From: an uncultured Lachnospiraceae bacterium
GTDB lineage: Bacteria; Bacillota; Clostridia; Lachnospirales; Lachnospiraceae
Reading direction: 5' to 3'
NCBI GenBank assembly: GCA_910577825.1
Contig: CAJTOK010000008.1
Span: 10,792 to 74,791 of the forward strand
Length of the DNA stretch: 64,000 nucleotides
The position numbers were made by a program, and so were the translations under genes. Each line of letters starts with the position of its first letter. Position 1 is the stretch's first letter. Below the pieces are notes generated by a model, which saw nothing but the letters and a program-made list of their open reading frames with translations, had not been told where the DNA came from and did no database searches. This document shows, piece by piece, positions 33,084-42,431 of this stretch.

Positions 33084-35465
33084 TCAGGAAATTATAAGTT
33101 CAATTTTATTCTGTCCTGATAATATACTTTCTGGAATATAATTATCTGGCATCTGCTTTCCATTAATATAAAGGCTTTTGAAACCACTTTCTTTATGTCC
33201 AGGGTTTTTTATTGTAATACTAAGGTGTGTCCTGCGGAAATCTTTTTCAATAGTAATTTCTTCCCATTCTGATGGAATTGATGGTGCAATCCTTAGACCG
33301 TTTAAATCAGGGCGTATTCCAAGTATTCCTTCTACGCACCCCACCATAACTGTTGAAGCAGTACCTGTCAGCCAGTGGACATGTGAACGCCCGTAACAGG
33401 GGCTGCCGGATGATTCAGTAAACTGCCCGTGGCAGTACGGCTCCATCCTGCGTATCTCTGCATTGTCATTCATTGCTGCTGGTGCAGTTTCCATAAAGCA
33501 GGTAAATGCCCTGCCTCCATGCCCCCTGAGTGCTTCTGCAAGGATTAACCAGCCTTGCGGCTGTGAAAATATCCCGCCGTTTTCTTTTACATACCTGTTA
33601 AAACATGTCATAAGTGCGCCTTCAAAAGCATGTTCTTTATACGGCGGTGCCATAACCATTGCCCCATATTTTGTATTTAAAAGGTTATAAACACTTTCAA
33701 GTGCTTTGTCTGCCTGGCTGTCTGATGCAAGCCCGCTTATTACAGACCAGCTTTGTGGATTGAGCCACATATTTGCTTCAGGGTCTGTACGTCTGCCAAT
33801 AACTTCCCCGTTCTCTTTAAAACCACGTATAAAACGGTCTTCGTCCCAGCAAAGTGACTGTACTGCTTCCCCAAGTCCTGCCTGCTGTTTCTCCAGGAAT
33901 GTTATATAGCTGCTGTCACCTTTCTGTACTGCAATTTCTTTTAATATAGTAAATGCAAGGTAGAACTGGAATGCAACAAATGTTGATTCACCATCTTTTC
34001 CAAGCCTTAAACAGTCGTTCCAGTCGGCATAAAGCCCTGCTGGCATTCCATGTGCACCCATATGTCTTAATGAAAAATCTATTGCACGTTTAAGATGCTC
34101 ATATACTGTGCCTTCATCCTTATTGGCAAAAGGAATTACTTCATCTATAAATGCAGTATCACCACTTTCTGCTATATATTTATAAACAGTTGGAAAAAGC
34201 CAGAGTGCATCATCTGCCCTGTATGCAGGATGTCCTGTTTCTTCTACATAAGAAGCATCGTCTGGTGTATCCTCATGTCCCGGGTTGTGCGTATATTTAA
34301 CAAGTGGAAGCCCTGCACCGTTATCAACCTGTGCAGACAGCATAAAACGTATCTGTTCTTTTGCCATTTCTGGTGCAAGATGGATTACCCCCTGTATGTC
34401 CTGTACTGTATCCCTGTAGCCATATCCATTGCGCAGCCCGCAGTAAACAAATGACGCCGCCCTTGACCACAGAAAAGTCATAAAACAATTATAAGCATTC
34501 CATATATTTACCATTGTATTAAATTCTTTGCAAGGTGTATGCACATGGAAATGTGAAAGCTTGTTTTCCCAGTATGCACATAACTCTTCCATGTCTGTTT
34601 TGCAGGCGGCAGCAGGGTCTTTATATCCATTAAGCAGCTCTTCTGCTTCTGCATCTGGCTTTTCACCAAGTATAAAAGCAATCTGCCTTGATTCCCCTGG
34701 CTCTAATACAATCTTTGCTGACAATGCCCCGCAGCTGTTACAGTTATAATTCAGTGCATTGCCTAAATCCCCGGCCTCAATTCCTGCTGGATTGCCAAAC
34801 CCGCGGTATCTTCCAAGAAATTCATCAAGGTCACCACAATAAGAAGATACTTCTGCACCACAAATCCCGAAGAAACGTTCAATCCTGCCTTCTTCATTTT
34901 CATTAATTACCTGCTGTATCCTGTTGCCATGAAAATATGTACGTGATATAAACAGCGTATACTGTAAATTTACAAGGTCCTGTTCATAATCTGGTTCATT
35001 TGTAAAACAAGCAAAACCGCTTATTGTAAGATTTCTTGTTTTGTCTGAACCATTCCTTATAAGGACACTCCATACTTCATATTCCTTTCCAAGTGGCACA
35101 TAATATAATGCTTCAGAATGAATTTGTAAATAATCCGCTTCCATTTTTGTATAAGCTATGCCATGCCTGCACTTGCTCTTATATAAAGAAATATCCTTGC
35201 CAACGGGCTGCCATGAAGCTGACCAGTAATCTTTCTGTTCATCATCCCGTATATAAATGTACCTTCCAGGCTGGTCGAAATTATTAAAATGGTAGCGCAG
35301 TATACGCCCGTTTGCCCCTGACTTGCGGAAACTGTAACCGCCAGCACTGTTGGAAATAATTGCCCCATAATCAGTTGAACCAAGATAATTTGCCCATGGC
35401 GCAGGAGTATCCGGCCTGGTAATTACATATTCCCTGTTTTCATCATCAAAATAACCATACTTCAT
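33084..35465 (-). CDS. GH94 disaccharide phosphorylase (cellobiose/chitobiose/cellobionate type)
   Basis: GH94 enzymes split beta-linked disaccharides with phosphate, giving a sugar-1-phosphate inside the cell. The 793-residue protein opens with MKYGYFDDENREYVITRP and TPAPWANYLGS. SAGGYSF and the SWQPV strand follow. The catalytic acid is in ADWNDCLRLGKDG near residue 470, and phosphate/substrate-site stretches include NGYGYRDTVQD near 347 and SGSPCYGRSHVHWLTGTAS near 686. There is no signal peptide. The N-terminus resembles both cellobiose and diacetylchitobiose phosphorylases, so the substrate is open. The gene stands alone between a good promoter and a terminator. Confidence 0.88.
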   Translation of the reverse strand: MKYGYFDDENREYVITRPDTPAPWANYLGSTDYGAIISNSAGGYSFRKSGANGRILRYHFNNFDQPGRYIYIRDDEQKDYWSASWQPVGKDISLYKSKCRHGIAYTKMEADYLQIHSEALYYVPLGKEYEVWSVLIRNGSDKTRNLTISGFACFTNEPDYEQDLVNLQYTLFISRTYFHGNRIQQVINENEEGRIERFFGICGAEVSSYCGDLDEFLGRYRGFGNPAGIEAGDLGNALNYNCNSCGALSAKIVLEPGESRQIAFILGEKPDAEAEELLNGYKDPAAACKTDMEELCAYWENKLSHFHVHTPCKEFNTMVNIWNAYNCFMTFLWSRAASFVYCGLRNGYGYRDTVQDIQGVIHLAPEMAKEQIRFMLSAQVDNGAGLPLVKYTHNPGHEDTPDDASYVEETGHPAYRADDALWLFPTVYKYIAESGDTAFIDEVIPFANKDEGTVYEHLKRAIDFSLRHMGAHGMPAGLYADWNDCLRLGKDGESTFVAFQFYLAFTILKEIAVQKGDSSYITFLEKQQAGLGEAVQSLCWDEDRFIRGFKENGEVIGRRTDPEANMWLNPQSWSVISGLASDSQADKALESVYNLLNTKYGAMVMAPPYKEHAFEGALMTCFNRYVKENGGIFSQPQGWLILAEALRGHGGRAFTCFMETAPAAMNDNAEIRRMEPYCHGQFTESSGSPCYGRSHVHWLTGTASTVMVGCVEGILGIRPDLNGLRIAPSIPSEWEEITIEKDFRRTHLSITIKNPGHKESGFKSLYINGKQMPDNYIPESILSGQNKIELIIS

Positions 35466-35543
35466 AATTAATCTCCTCTAATTTTTCTATATATTAAATA
35501 AACCGGACAAATATATTTATTACTCTTAATTAAGATTAATTAA

Positions 35544-35572
35544 AGCATATATTACTTTGTTGATTAAGTCAA
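35544..35572 (-). promoter_or_regulatory. Sigma-A promoter of the GH94 gene
   Basis: On the minus strand TTGACT (35567-35572), a 17-base spacer and TATGCT (35544-35549) are followed by two TTAATTAA palindromes (about 35526-35543), which could form an operator at the start site. Confidence 0.6.
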
Positions 35573-35664
35573 GTAAATTTTGATTATTTATCTTTTTTAA
35601 AGTAAAATTAGCTATTTTAACTAAATCAAATAAAAAAATTTTGTGGATTTTTTATTACTAATCC

Positions 35665-36306
35665 TTAAACCTGCTTTGCACCATGTCTTATTATTATTGT
35701 TTTTATTTCATCTGGAGCTTTTGAGGTAACATCTGCTATCTGTTCTAATGTATAGTTTTTCTTGTACATGTTTATAATAAATTCTTCCCTGCCTTCTTCC
35801 CTGAATTCATCTGCGTGTTCTTTAAAATATTCAAACATTATACCAACTCCTTCCCTTGAATTTTTTACTTCAGCTACCCTGTTTCCAAGAATCTTGTTAT
35901 AGAATTTATCTGGCTCAGGACAGTTCAGGTCATGTATCAGCCTGCCAAGTTCTGTACTGGTATCCTTATAACTTCCATTAACATATATAACATGTGCCCT
36001 GTCATTAAATTCCCCTTTGGTTTCCCTGACTACTTTGTCTATATGGTAAATAGGCTCTCCTGCACCAAATATATCTTCTTTTGTTATAAAAATTACATAT
36101 ACTGTTGGAAGGTTTGTAAAATCTTCCTGTTCACTAAGGGAAGATGTATCCATTATACTGATATGGTATCTGGTTCTTTCTGGTGATGCCCCTGAATTAC
36201 TGCGCTGTATTTCTATATCAAATTCTTCATTCTTTTCAGACGCATGTACATCTAAAATAACAGAACGCCCTAATGGATTTTTAATCTTCTCCAAGGTACT
36301 TGCCAT
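35665..36306 (-). pseudogene. PD-(D/E)XK transposase-like (Rpn type) gene, N-terminally truncated
   Basis: The 213-residue frame matches the central and C-terminal part of the PD-(D/E)XK nuclease transposase family. NPLGRSVILDVHASEKNEEF holds the active-site Asp, and DIEIQRSN the E-x-Q motif, near residues 11-37. These are followed by RTRYHISIMD, LPTVYVIFITKEDIFGAGEP and a C-terminal LEQIADVTSKAPDEIK helix pair. Family members usually have about 60 more residues before the GRSV strand. Here the frame instead opens inside the last 26 bases of argH (MASTLEKIK). The gene therefore seems to have lost its 5' end at the argH junction. It could still be translated as a short protein. Confidence 0.65.
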
Positions 36307-37657
36307 AAATCTTTATTACTTCTTCCATTGCCTGCTGTCCTGGTGCTCCTATGGTATTTCTTTTTCCTATACATGTTTCCATGCTTATTGCATTATATAT
36401 ATCTTCTTCAAATACAGGGCTTATATTTTTATATTCATTTAAAGATAATTCTCCTAGTGTTTTATTATTATCTATGCAGTAAAGCACCAGTTCACCTATT
36501 ATGCCATGTGCATCACGGAATGGCACGCCATGGTTTACGAGATAGTCAGCGGCATCTGTCGCATTTGTAAACCCGCCTTCGGCACTTTTACGCATCTGGC
36601 CCTTGTTGAATGACATGGTGTCTAACATGCCATTAAATAAGAGTATGCAGCCTTTTGTTGTGTCTATTGCGTCAAATACAAATTCTTTGTCTTCCTGCAT
36701 GTCTTTATTGTATGCAAGTGACAGTCCTTTCATAGTGGTTAAGAGTGATACCAGTGTGCCATATACACGTCCGGTTTTGCCTCTTACCAGTTCTGCTATA
36801 TCGGGGTTTTTCTTCTGTGGCATTATGCTGCTTCCCGTGGAATAGGCATCATCTATTTCTATAAACTGGTATTCATTGGAGTTCCAGATTGTTATTTCTT
36901 CACAGAAACGGCTTAAGTGCATCATTATTATTGACATGGCAGAAGAAAATTCTATAAGGTAATCCCTGTCTGACACTGCATCCATGCTGTTTAGTGCCGG
37001 CCCTTTAAAACCAAGCTGTTTTGCGGTAAAGTCCCTGTCAAGCGGGTATGTAGTACCTGCAAGCGCTCCTGCGCCAAGGGGACAGTAGTTCATTCTTTCA
37101 AATATATCTTTAAGGCGTGACCTGTCACGTTTAAACATCTCAAAGTAAGCACCCATATGGTGTGCAAGTGTAACAGGCTGTGCTTTCTGCAGATGTGTGA
37201 AACCAGGCATTATTGTATCCGTGTTCTCTTTTATTATTTTAAGGAGGCTGTTTAAAAGGCCTTTAAGAAGCCCGTCCATTACAAGTATTTCTTTGCGCGT
37301 ATAAAGCTTCATGTCAAGTGCCACCTGGTCATTCCGGCTTCTGCCTGTATGGAGTTTTTTGCCTGCCTCACCAATACGTTGTGTCAGGTGTGCCTCTACA
37401 AAACTGTGGATATCTTCATGTTCATCATCTATTCCAAGCCTGCCTGCTTCAATATCTGCAAGTATGCTTTCAAGGCCTGTAATAATTGATTCTTTGTCAT
37501 CTTCTGTTATAATTCCCTGTTTTGCAAGCATTGTAACATGCACAATGCTTCCCTCTATATCCTCTTTATAAAATTTCTGGTCAAAAGAAACAGAGGCATT
37601 AAATGCCTGCACAAGCTGGTCTGTTTCCTTTGTAAAACGTCCTCCCCAAAGTTTCAT
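36281..37657 (-). CDS. argH: Argininosuccinate lyase
   Basis: ArgH splits argininosuccinate into arginine and fumarate, the last step of arginine synthesis. The 458-residue length is typical. Visible features are the N-terminal KLWGGRFTKETDQLVQAFNA, TGRSRNDQVALD near 105, GFTHLQKAQPVTLAHH near 151 and the signature GSSIMPQKKNPD near 276 with the catalytic Ser loop. GGAGGG lies 6 bases before the ATG. No argG gene is next to it. Its last 26 bases overlap the start of the truncated transposase-like frame, but the ArgH C-terminus (IYGKYLGED) looks normal. Confidence 0.97.
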   Translation of the reverse strand: MKLWGGRFTKETDQLVQAFNASVSFDQKFYKEDIEGSIVHVTMLAKQGIITEDDKESIITGLESILADIEAGRLGIDDEHEDIHSFVEAHLTQRIGEAGKKLHTGRSRNDQVALDMKLYTRKEILVMDGLLKGLLNSLLKIIKENTDTIMPGFTHLQKAQPVTLAHHMGAYFEMFKRDRSRLKDIFERMNYCPLGAGALAGTTYPLDRDFTAKQLGFKGPALNSMDAVSDRDYLIEFSSAMSIIMMHLSRFCEEITIWNSNEYQFIEIDDAYSTGSSIMPQKKNPDIAELVRGKTGRVYGTLVSLLTTMKGLSLAYNKDMQEDKEFVFDAIDTTKGCILLFNGMLDTMSFNKGQMRKSAEGGFTNATDAADYLVNHGVPFRDAHGIIGELVLYCIDNNKTLGELSLNEYKNISPVFEEDIYNAISMETCIGKRNTIGAPGQQAMEEVIKIYGKYLGED

Positions 37658-37721
37658 ATTAGCCCTCCGTTTATATTAATCTTATATTAAATCTGTTATG
37701 TTTTTATGCTGGTTTATGCTG

Positions 37722-37753
37722 AAAATACCGGAATGGGATACATTCCGGTATTT
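37722..37753 (-). terminator. Terminator after the small acidic-tail membrane gene
   Basis: AAATACCGGAATG and CATTCCGGTATTT form a 13-bp stem around TATCC, with TTTT on the minus-strand side. It separates the upstream unit from argH. Confidence 0.75.
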
Positions 37754-37804
37754 AGTAGTGTCTGGCATATATTCATTAAAAATTAGTCCATGCCATATAA
37801 AAAA

Positions 37805-38077
37805 TTAGTCTTCTGCTTCTGGTTTACTGTCTGAAAATTCAATAAAATCATCATCAAAGCTGTCTGAATAATCATCAGGGTCAAAGTCTTCGAGATAATC
37901 AGGTGTGAAATACTTGTATACAGCATATGCAATACCTGCAATAGCAGCAACAGCACCTATAACTGCCAGTACAATAATTATTGTATTCTTATTTTTTTCT
38001 TCAAGCTCTTTCTTGTGTAAAAGCTCATTAAGCTTGGCAGCATTTAATAATTCTTCAATTTTTGAGTTTACATGCAT
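37805..38077 (-). CDS. Small single-helix membrane protein with acidic C-terminus
   Basis: The 90-residue protein has a charged N-terminal helix (about 1-28, EELLNAAKLNELLHKKELEE), one membrane helix (TIIIVLAVIGAVAAIAGIAYAVYKYF, about 32-57) and a tail of mostly Asp, Glu, Ser and Tyr. Similar small proteins are common in Lachnospiraceae, with unknown function. The tail may lie outside and bind cations, or inside and act as a contact surface. It lies 67 bases after pcrA on the same strand and before a good terminator. Confidence 0.75.
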   Translation of the reverse strand: MHVNSKIEELLNAAKLNELLHKKELEEKNKNTIIIVLAVIGAVAAIAGIAYAVYKYFTPDYLEDFDPDDYSDSFDDDFIEFSDSKPEAED

Positions 38078-38144
38078 AATATTATTCCACCTTTCTTATA
38101 ATAATTTAACTCTTAAAAAGTATATCATATAATAGACATAATAT

Positions 38145-40514
38145 CTATATCTTTTTTAATTTTGCAAAAGAAGCCATCATTTTACGTGTACAGCCATTGT
38201 CAAAATCCACACATACTTCAAAATCACCAGATTTTTTATTAATTGATTTAACTGTCCCCCCGCCAAATTTAGTGTGCATTATCCTGTCGCCCTCTTTATA
38301 TGGAAGTTTTGCAGGTTCTGCTGTGCTGTTTTTACTGCTTCCAGACTGGTATATGGAAAATCCTTTTGTTATTAACGGGTTTCCTGCAAAAAGCTGCCCT
38401 GTACTGCCTTTATTTTTCCGGCTTTGTGTTTTAGTACTTTTTTCTGTATTATAATTATTGCTGGCATAGCTGTTATTATAATTTCTGTTATTACCAGTTT
38501 TGTAACTACTGTTATTATTAGTAAAAGACACAGCAGAATATGATTCCTGCCGGGCAGTATGTTTTACCAGGTAACGTGGTATTTCTTCTAAGAAACGTGA
38601 TGGCGTGTTGTACTGCTGTTCACCGTTACGGAAACGGCTTACTGCACAGCTTAATGACAATTTTTCTTTTGCCCTTGTAATGCCTACATAACAAAGCCTG
38701 CGTTCTTCTTCCATTTCTTCTGGTTCATCACTGATTATTGCCCCGTATCCCGGAAATATCCCTTCTTCCATTCCCACAATATATACATATGGGAACTCAA
38801 GCCCCTTTGCACTGTGGAGTGTCATAAGAAGTACAAGGTCATTGCCCTCATCTGCATTATCAATATCTGCAACAAGTGCAACTTCCTCAAGAAACCCGCC
38901 CAGTGTTGGTTTTTCTGTACAGCTTTCTTCATATGCAGCCACTTTATCCAGAAGTTCTTCTATATTTTCAATACGCCCAAGTGATTCTTCTGTATCTTCT
39001 TCTTCAAGAAGCCTTACATAACCCGTTTCATCAATTATTTCATTTACAAGTTCTGTAAGCGTGCTGCCCTCTTCTGCAAGATGGCGTTTAAATGATTCTA
39101 TAAGGCTTACAAATGACTGGAGTTTTGCAGCACCCCTGTTTATGCCATCTATATACTCATATCTTTCCAGTGCTTCATAAAAGCTTATGCCATTGTCTAT
39201 GGCATACATGGAGATACGGTCTATGGTTGTAAGCCCTATTCCCCTTTTTGGTACATTTATTATACGTTTTACAGAAATATCGTCCATGCCGTTTTCAATA
39301 GTGCGCAGGTAGGCCAACAGGTCTTTTATCTCCTTGCGCTGGTAGAAATTAACTGCACCTATTATTTTATAAGGGATATTGGCTGTTACAAGCTTTTCTT
39401 CAAATATACGGGACTGTGCATTTGTCCTGTAAAGTATTGCAAAGTCATTGTATGATGCCTGCCCTGATGAAACAGCATAACTTATTGAGTCTGCAACTTC
39501 TGATGCTTCTTCATATTCATTTGCAAAACGGTTAAAGTAAATTAAATCCCCTTCTTCTTTCCTTGTCCAGAGTGATTTATCCTTCCTGACTGAATTATTC
39601 TGTATAACAGAATTGGCAGCATTAAGGATATTCTGGGTGGAACGGTAATTCTCCTCAAGCTTTATTACACGTGTACCTGGATATGATTGTTCAAAATTAA
39701 GTATATTATGTATATTTGCACCACGGAATTTATAAATTGACTGGTCATCATCACCCACAACACAAAGATTATGTTCAACAGAACCGTCCACGCCTGTTGT
39801 ACTGGCAAGAAGATGTATAAGCCGGAATTGTGCAGTGTTGGTATCCTGGTATTCATCAACCATTATATATTTAAAGCGGTTCTGGTAGCGTAAAAGCACA
39901 TCAGGCTTTTCTTTAAAAAGCTGTACTGTCTTAATAATAAGGTCGTCAAAGTCAAGTGCATTGGCGTCTTTAAGCCTTTTGTCATATTCGCGGTATGCAC
40001 GTGCGTATATTTCTTTATTAAAATCACCCATTGCCTGCAATTCATACTGTTCTGGTGTTACAAGCTCATCTTTTGCCGATGAAATAACGCTTAAAAATGC
40101 ACGTTCTTTGTATTTCTTAGGGTCAAGGTTTAAGTATTTAATTATTTCACGCATAAGTGTTTTCTGGTCGTCGCTGTCATATATTGTAAAACTTCTTGTA
40201 TAACCAATATCCTCAATATGCCTGCGCAGTATACGTACACATAGTGAATGGAAAGTGCTTACCCAGATATCCTGTGCATTCTTTCCAGATACTATGGAAT
40301 CAACACGCTCACGCATTTCGCCTGCTGCCTTGTTGGTAAATGTAACCGCCAGTATATTCCATGGGTTTACACGGTATTCATTTATAAGATAGGCAATCCT
40401 GTGTGTAAGTACCCTCGTTTTGCCAGAACCTGCGCCTGCAAGTATAAGAAGAGGCCCTTTAAAATGCTTTACCGCTTCTTCCTGTTCAGGGTTTAATCCT
40501 TCTAAAATATTCAT
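38145..40514 (-). CDS. pcrA: ATP-dependent DNA helicase PcrA/UvrD
   Basis: PcrA is a 3'-to-5' superfamily 1 helicase for repair and replication of plasmids. The 789-residue protein has Walker A (LAGAGSGKTRVLTHR) near residue 27, Walker B (VDEYQDTNTAQF) near 221, DDDQSIYKFRGA near 253, EENYRSTQNILNAAN near 286, and motif VI (ITRAKEKLSLSCA) near 625. A spacer rich in Asn, Ser, Tyr and Lys (about 655-720) leads to a C-terminal Tudor-like domain (KEGDRIMHTKFGGGTVKSIN). Length and motif order are complete. It lies 24 bases after prephenate dehydrogenase. Confidence 0.96.
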   Translation of the reverse strand: MNILEGLNPEQEEAVKHFKGPLLILAGAGSGKTRVLTHRIAYLINEYRVNPWNILAVTFTNKAAGEMRERVDSIVSGKNAQDIWVSTFHSLCVRILRRHIEDIGYTRSFTIYDSDDQKTLMREIIKYLNLDPKKYKERAFLSVISSAKDELVTPEQYELQAMGDFNKEIYARAYREYDKRLKDANALDFDDLIIKTVQLFKEKPDVLLRYQNRFKYIMVDEYQDTNTAQFRLIHLLASTTGVDGSVEHNLCVVGDDDQSIYKFRGANIHNILNFEQSYPGTRVIKLEENYRSTQNILNAANSVIQNNSVRKDKSLWTRKEEGDLIYFNRFANEYEEASEVADSISYAVSSGQASYNDFAILYRTNAQSRIFEEKLVTANIPYKIIGAVNFYQRKEIKDLLAYLRTIENGMDDISVKRIINVPKRGIGLTTIDRISMYAIDNGISFYEALERYEYIDGINRGAAKLQSFVSLIESFKRHLAEEGSTLTELVNEIIDETGYVRLLEEEDTEESLGRIENIEELLDKVAAYEESCTEKPTLGGFLEEVALVADIDNADEGNDLVLLMTLHSAKGLEFPYVYIVGMEEGIFPGYGAIISDEPEEMEEERRLCYVGITRAKEKLSLSCAVSRFRNGEQQYNTPSRFLEEIPRYLVKHTARQESYSAVSFTNNNSSYKTGNNRNYNNSYASNNYNTEKSTKTQSRKNKGSTGQLFAGNPLITKGFSIYQSGSSKNSTAEPAKLPYKEGDRIMHTKFGGGTVKSINKKSGDFEVCVDFDNGCTRKMMASFAKLKKI

Positions 40515-40538
40515 CTATATACCCTTTCTTTCCCGGTT

Positions 40539-41408
40539 TTATAAACTGTCCCTGTATTGCCTGGCATTTTCAAAAAACTCTGTAAGTGCCGTGCCGTCAT
40601 TTGCAGTTACAGCATCTTTAATATTTGTAAGAATATCTATATATTCCTCCAGAAACCCTGCTATACATCCAGGGTTTGCAAGGCAGATATTCTGCCACAT
40701 CTCAGGTGATGAAGAAGAAATCCTTGTAATATCTTTAAAACCCCCGGCGGCAAGCCTTTTATATATGCCGTCTTTATCATGTGATGCAACAAGGTTTACA
40801 AGTGATGCAGAAATAATATGAGGGCAGTGGCTTATTGCCGCTGTTACCATGTCATGTGTCCTGTAATCCATTATTTCACAGTGTGCACCTGCTGCTTCTG
40901 TAAAACCTGCCATCCAGTTTACAAATTCCCCTGGTGTACTATCTGTTGGCGTAAGTATATAATATGCGTCTTTAAGCAGACCTTCGTCTGAATTGTTATA
41001 TCCTGTTTTCTCTGAACCTGCCATTGGGTGTCCGCCAATAAAATTATGGTTAAGCCCCAGTTCTTCCACGGCTTTATGTATATTCCCCTTAACACTTCCT
41101 ACATCTGTAATAATACAATCCTTCCGGATATATGGTTTTATCTGTTTAAGATATGAAATATTTTTAAGGACAGGCGCACATAAAAATACCACATCACATT
41201 TTGAAAAGTCCCCAAGTGATGTGCTAATCACTGTAAGGACACCCTCTCCTGCTGCCATTTCAAGCTTTGGGTGCGGCTTTGTGACGTAGTAGTTATATGC
41301 CATAATCTGTGAAGAAGGGTACTGGCGGCGCAGGGAGCGTGCTATTGAACCGCCAATAAGCCCAAAACCTATAAACCCAAAACATGGTGTATCTTTTGAT
41401 GCCTCCAT
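40539..41408 (-). CDS. tyrA: Prephenate dehydrogenase
   Basis: TyrA oxidatively decarboxylates prephenate to 4-hydroxyphenylpyruvate in tyrosine synthesis. The 289-residue protein has the NAD-binding GFIGFGLIGGSIARSLR near residue 9, the ITDVGSVKG segment near 99 and GGHPMAGSEKTGY near 125, with the substrate-binding His, and a helical C-terminal half. No ACT domain is seen at the end. The ATG at 41408 fits the family start; the frame opening at 41474 overlaps corA. No other aroma gene is near. AGGA lies about 12 bases upstream, which is rather far. Confidence 0.93.
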   Translation of the reverse strand: MEASKDTPCFGFIGFGLIGGSIARSLRRQYPSSQIMAYNYYVTKPHPKLEMAAGEGVLTVISTSLGDFSKCDVVFLCAPVLKNISYLKQIKPYIRKDCIITDVGSVKGNIHKAVEELGLNHNFIGGHPMAGSEKTGYNNSDEGLLKDAYYILTPTDSTPGEFVNWMAGFTEAAGAHCEIMDYRTHDMVTAAISHCPHIISASLVNLVASHDKDGIYKRLAAGGFKDITRISSSSPEMWQNICLANPGCIAGFLEEYIDILTNIKDAVTANDGTALTEFFENARQYRDSL

Positions 41409-41433
41409 AAAAACTTTCAGTCCTTTCATTTTT

Positions 41434-42369
41434 CTATAAAAAGCGCTTATGGCGCAGTATAACCAGAAGTACAATACATATTACTAAAATTAAAAGGCAT
41501 ATAATGCCAAAGCCATACCGCGTGCTGGCAAGCGGTATACTGCTTACATTCATTCCGTAAATCCCCGATACAAGTGTAGGGATGCCCATAACAAGTGTAA
41601 TGCTTGCAAGCGTTTTCATTACATTGTTAAGCCTGTTGTCAATAACAGAAGACATTAAATCCCTTGTACCATTTATAATATCCCTGTATATAGTGGTCAT
41701 CTCAACCGCCTGCTGGTTCTCCACAATTACATCATCAAGCAGTTCCTTGTCATCAGGATACTGTTCAAGCCTTTTATATCTTGTAAGCCTGTCAAGTACA
41801 ACTGCATTGGCACGGAGCGAGGTTGCAAAGTATACAAGTGTGGATTCCAGTGTATGCAAATCAACAAGGTCAACATCTTTTGTATTATCATCTATACGCT
41901 CTTCTATCTCTGTACGCTTCTTGTCGATAATCCTTAAATTAGCCTGGTAATGGGAAGCTATCCTGAAAAGTATCTGGTATACAAACCGGAGCTTCTTCTT
42001 TGTGCTGAACTCCTTTACACGCCCGTTTATAAAAGCCTGCAGTATAGGGGTTTCCTCAGAACATACAGTAATAATCATGTCGCTTGCCAGTATAATGCCA
42101 AGAGGTATTGTAGTATAAGCTTCTTTATCATGCCGTATCTCAAGTGCCGGGATATCCACAAGTATAAGTGTATAACCGTCTTCCAGTTCAATACGTGAAC
42201 TTTCTTCATCATCCAGCGGGGCAAGCAGGTCACTTATATCTATCCCCAGCTTCTCTGCTATCTCCTCCCCTTCTGATACCGTGGGGTTATACATATCTAT
42301 CCATACCCCGTCTGCAGGCCCTTTTTCCTCATGGATTTTCCTGTCATCTGTCTTATAATACTTTACCAC
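41434..42369 (-). CDS. corA: CorA-family divalent cation transporter
   Basis: CorA proteins form pentameric Mg2+ (sometimes Co2+ or Zn2+) channels. The 311-residue protein has a large soluble N-terminal domain with helical arms (about 1-245), then two membrane helices (about 251-271 and 284-305). The family selectivity motif YGMNVSS ends the first helix. The length is typical. The domain before the helices contains the usual NNVMKTLASITLVMGIPTLV. No Mg2+ riboswitch was recognised upstream. It is 25 bases before tyrA on the same strand, so they may be read together. Confidence 0.93.
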   Translation of the reverse strand: MVKYYKTDDRKIHEEKGPADGVWIDMYNPTVSEGEEIAEKLGIDISDLLAPLDDEESSRIELEDGYTLILVDIPALEIRHDKEAYTTIPLGIILASDMIITVCSEETPILQAFINGRVKEFSTKKKLRFVYQILFRIASHYQANLRIIDKKRTEIEERIDDNTKDVDLVDLHTLESTLVYFATSLRANAVVLDRLTRYKRLEQYPDDKELLDDVIVENQQAVEMTTIYRDIINGTRDLMSSVIDNRLNNVMKTLASITLVMGIPTLVSGIYGMNVSSIPLASTRYGFGIICLLILVICIVLLVILRHKRFL

Positions 42370-42431
42370 TTATCTCACCAGCTTCCATTTATTATTTTAT
42401 CCCTAAGGTATAACTAATTGTACAACACCTG

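Noticed and set aside
35526..35664. Catabolite-control (cre) or LacI operator upstream of the GH94 gene
   Set aside because: Only AT-rich TTAATTAA palindromes were found; no good match to the cre consensus was visible.
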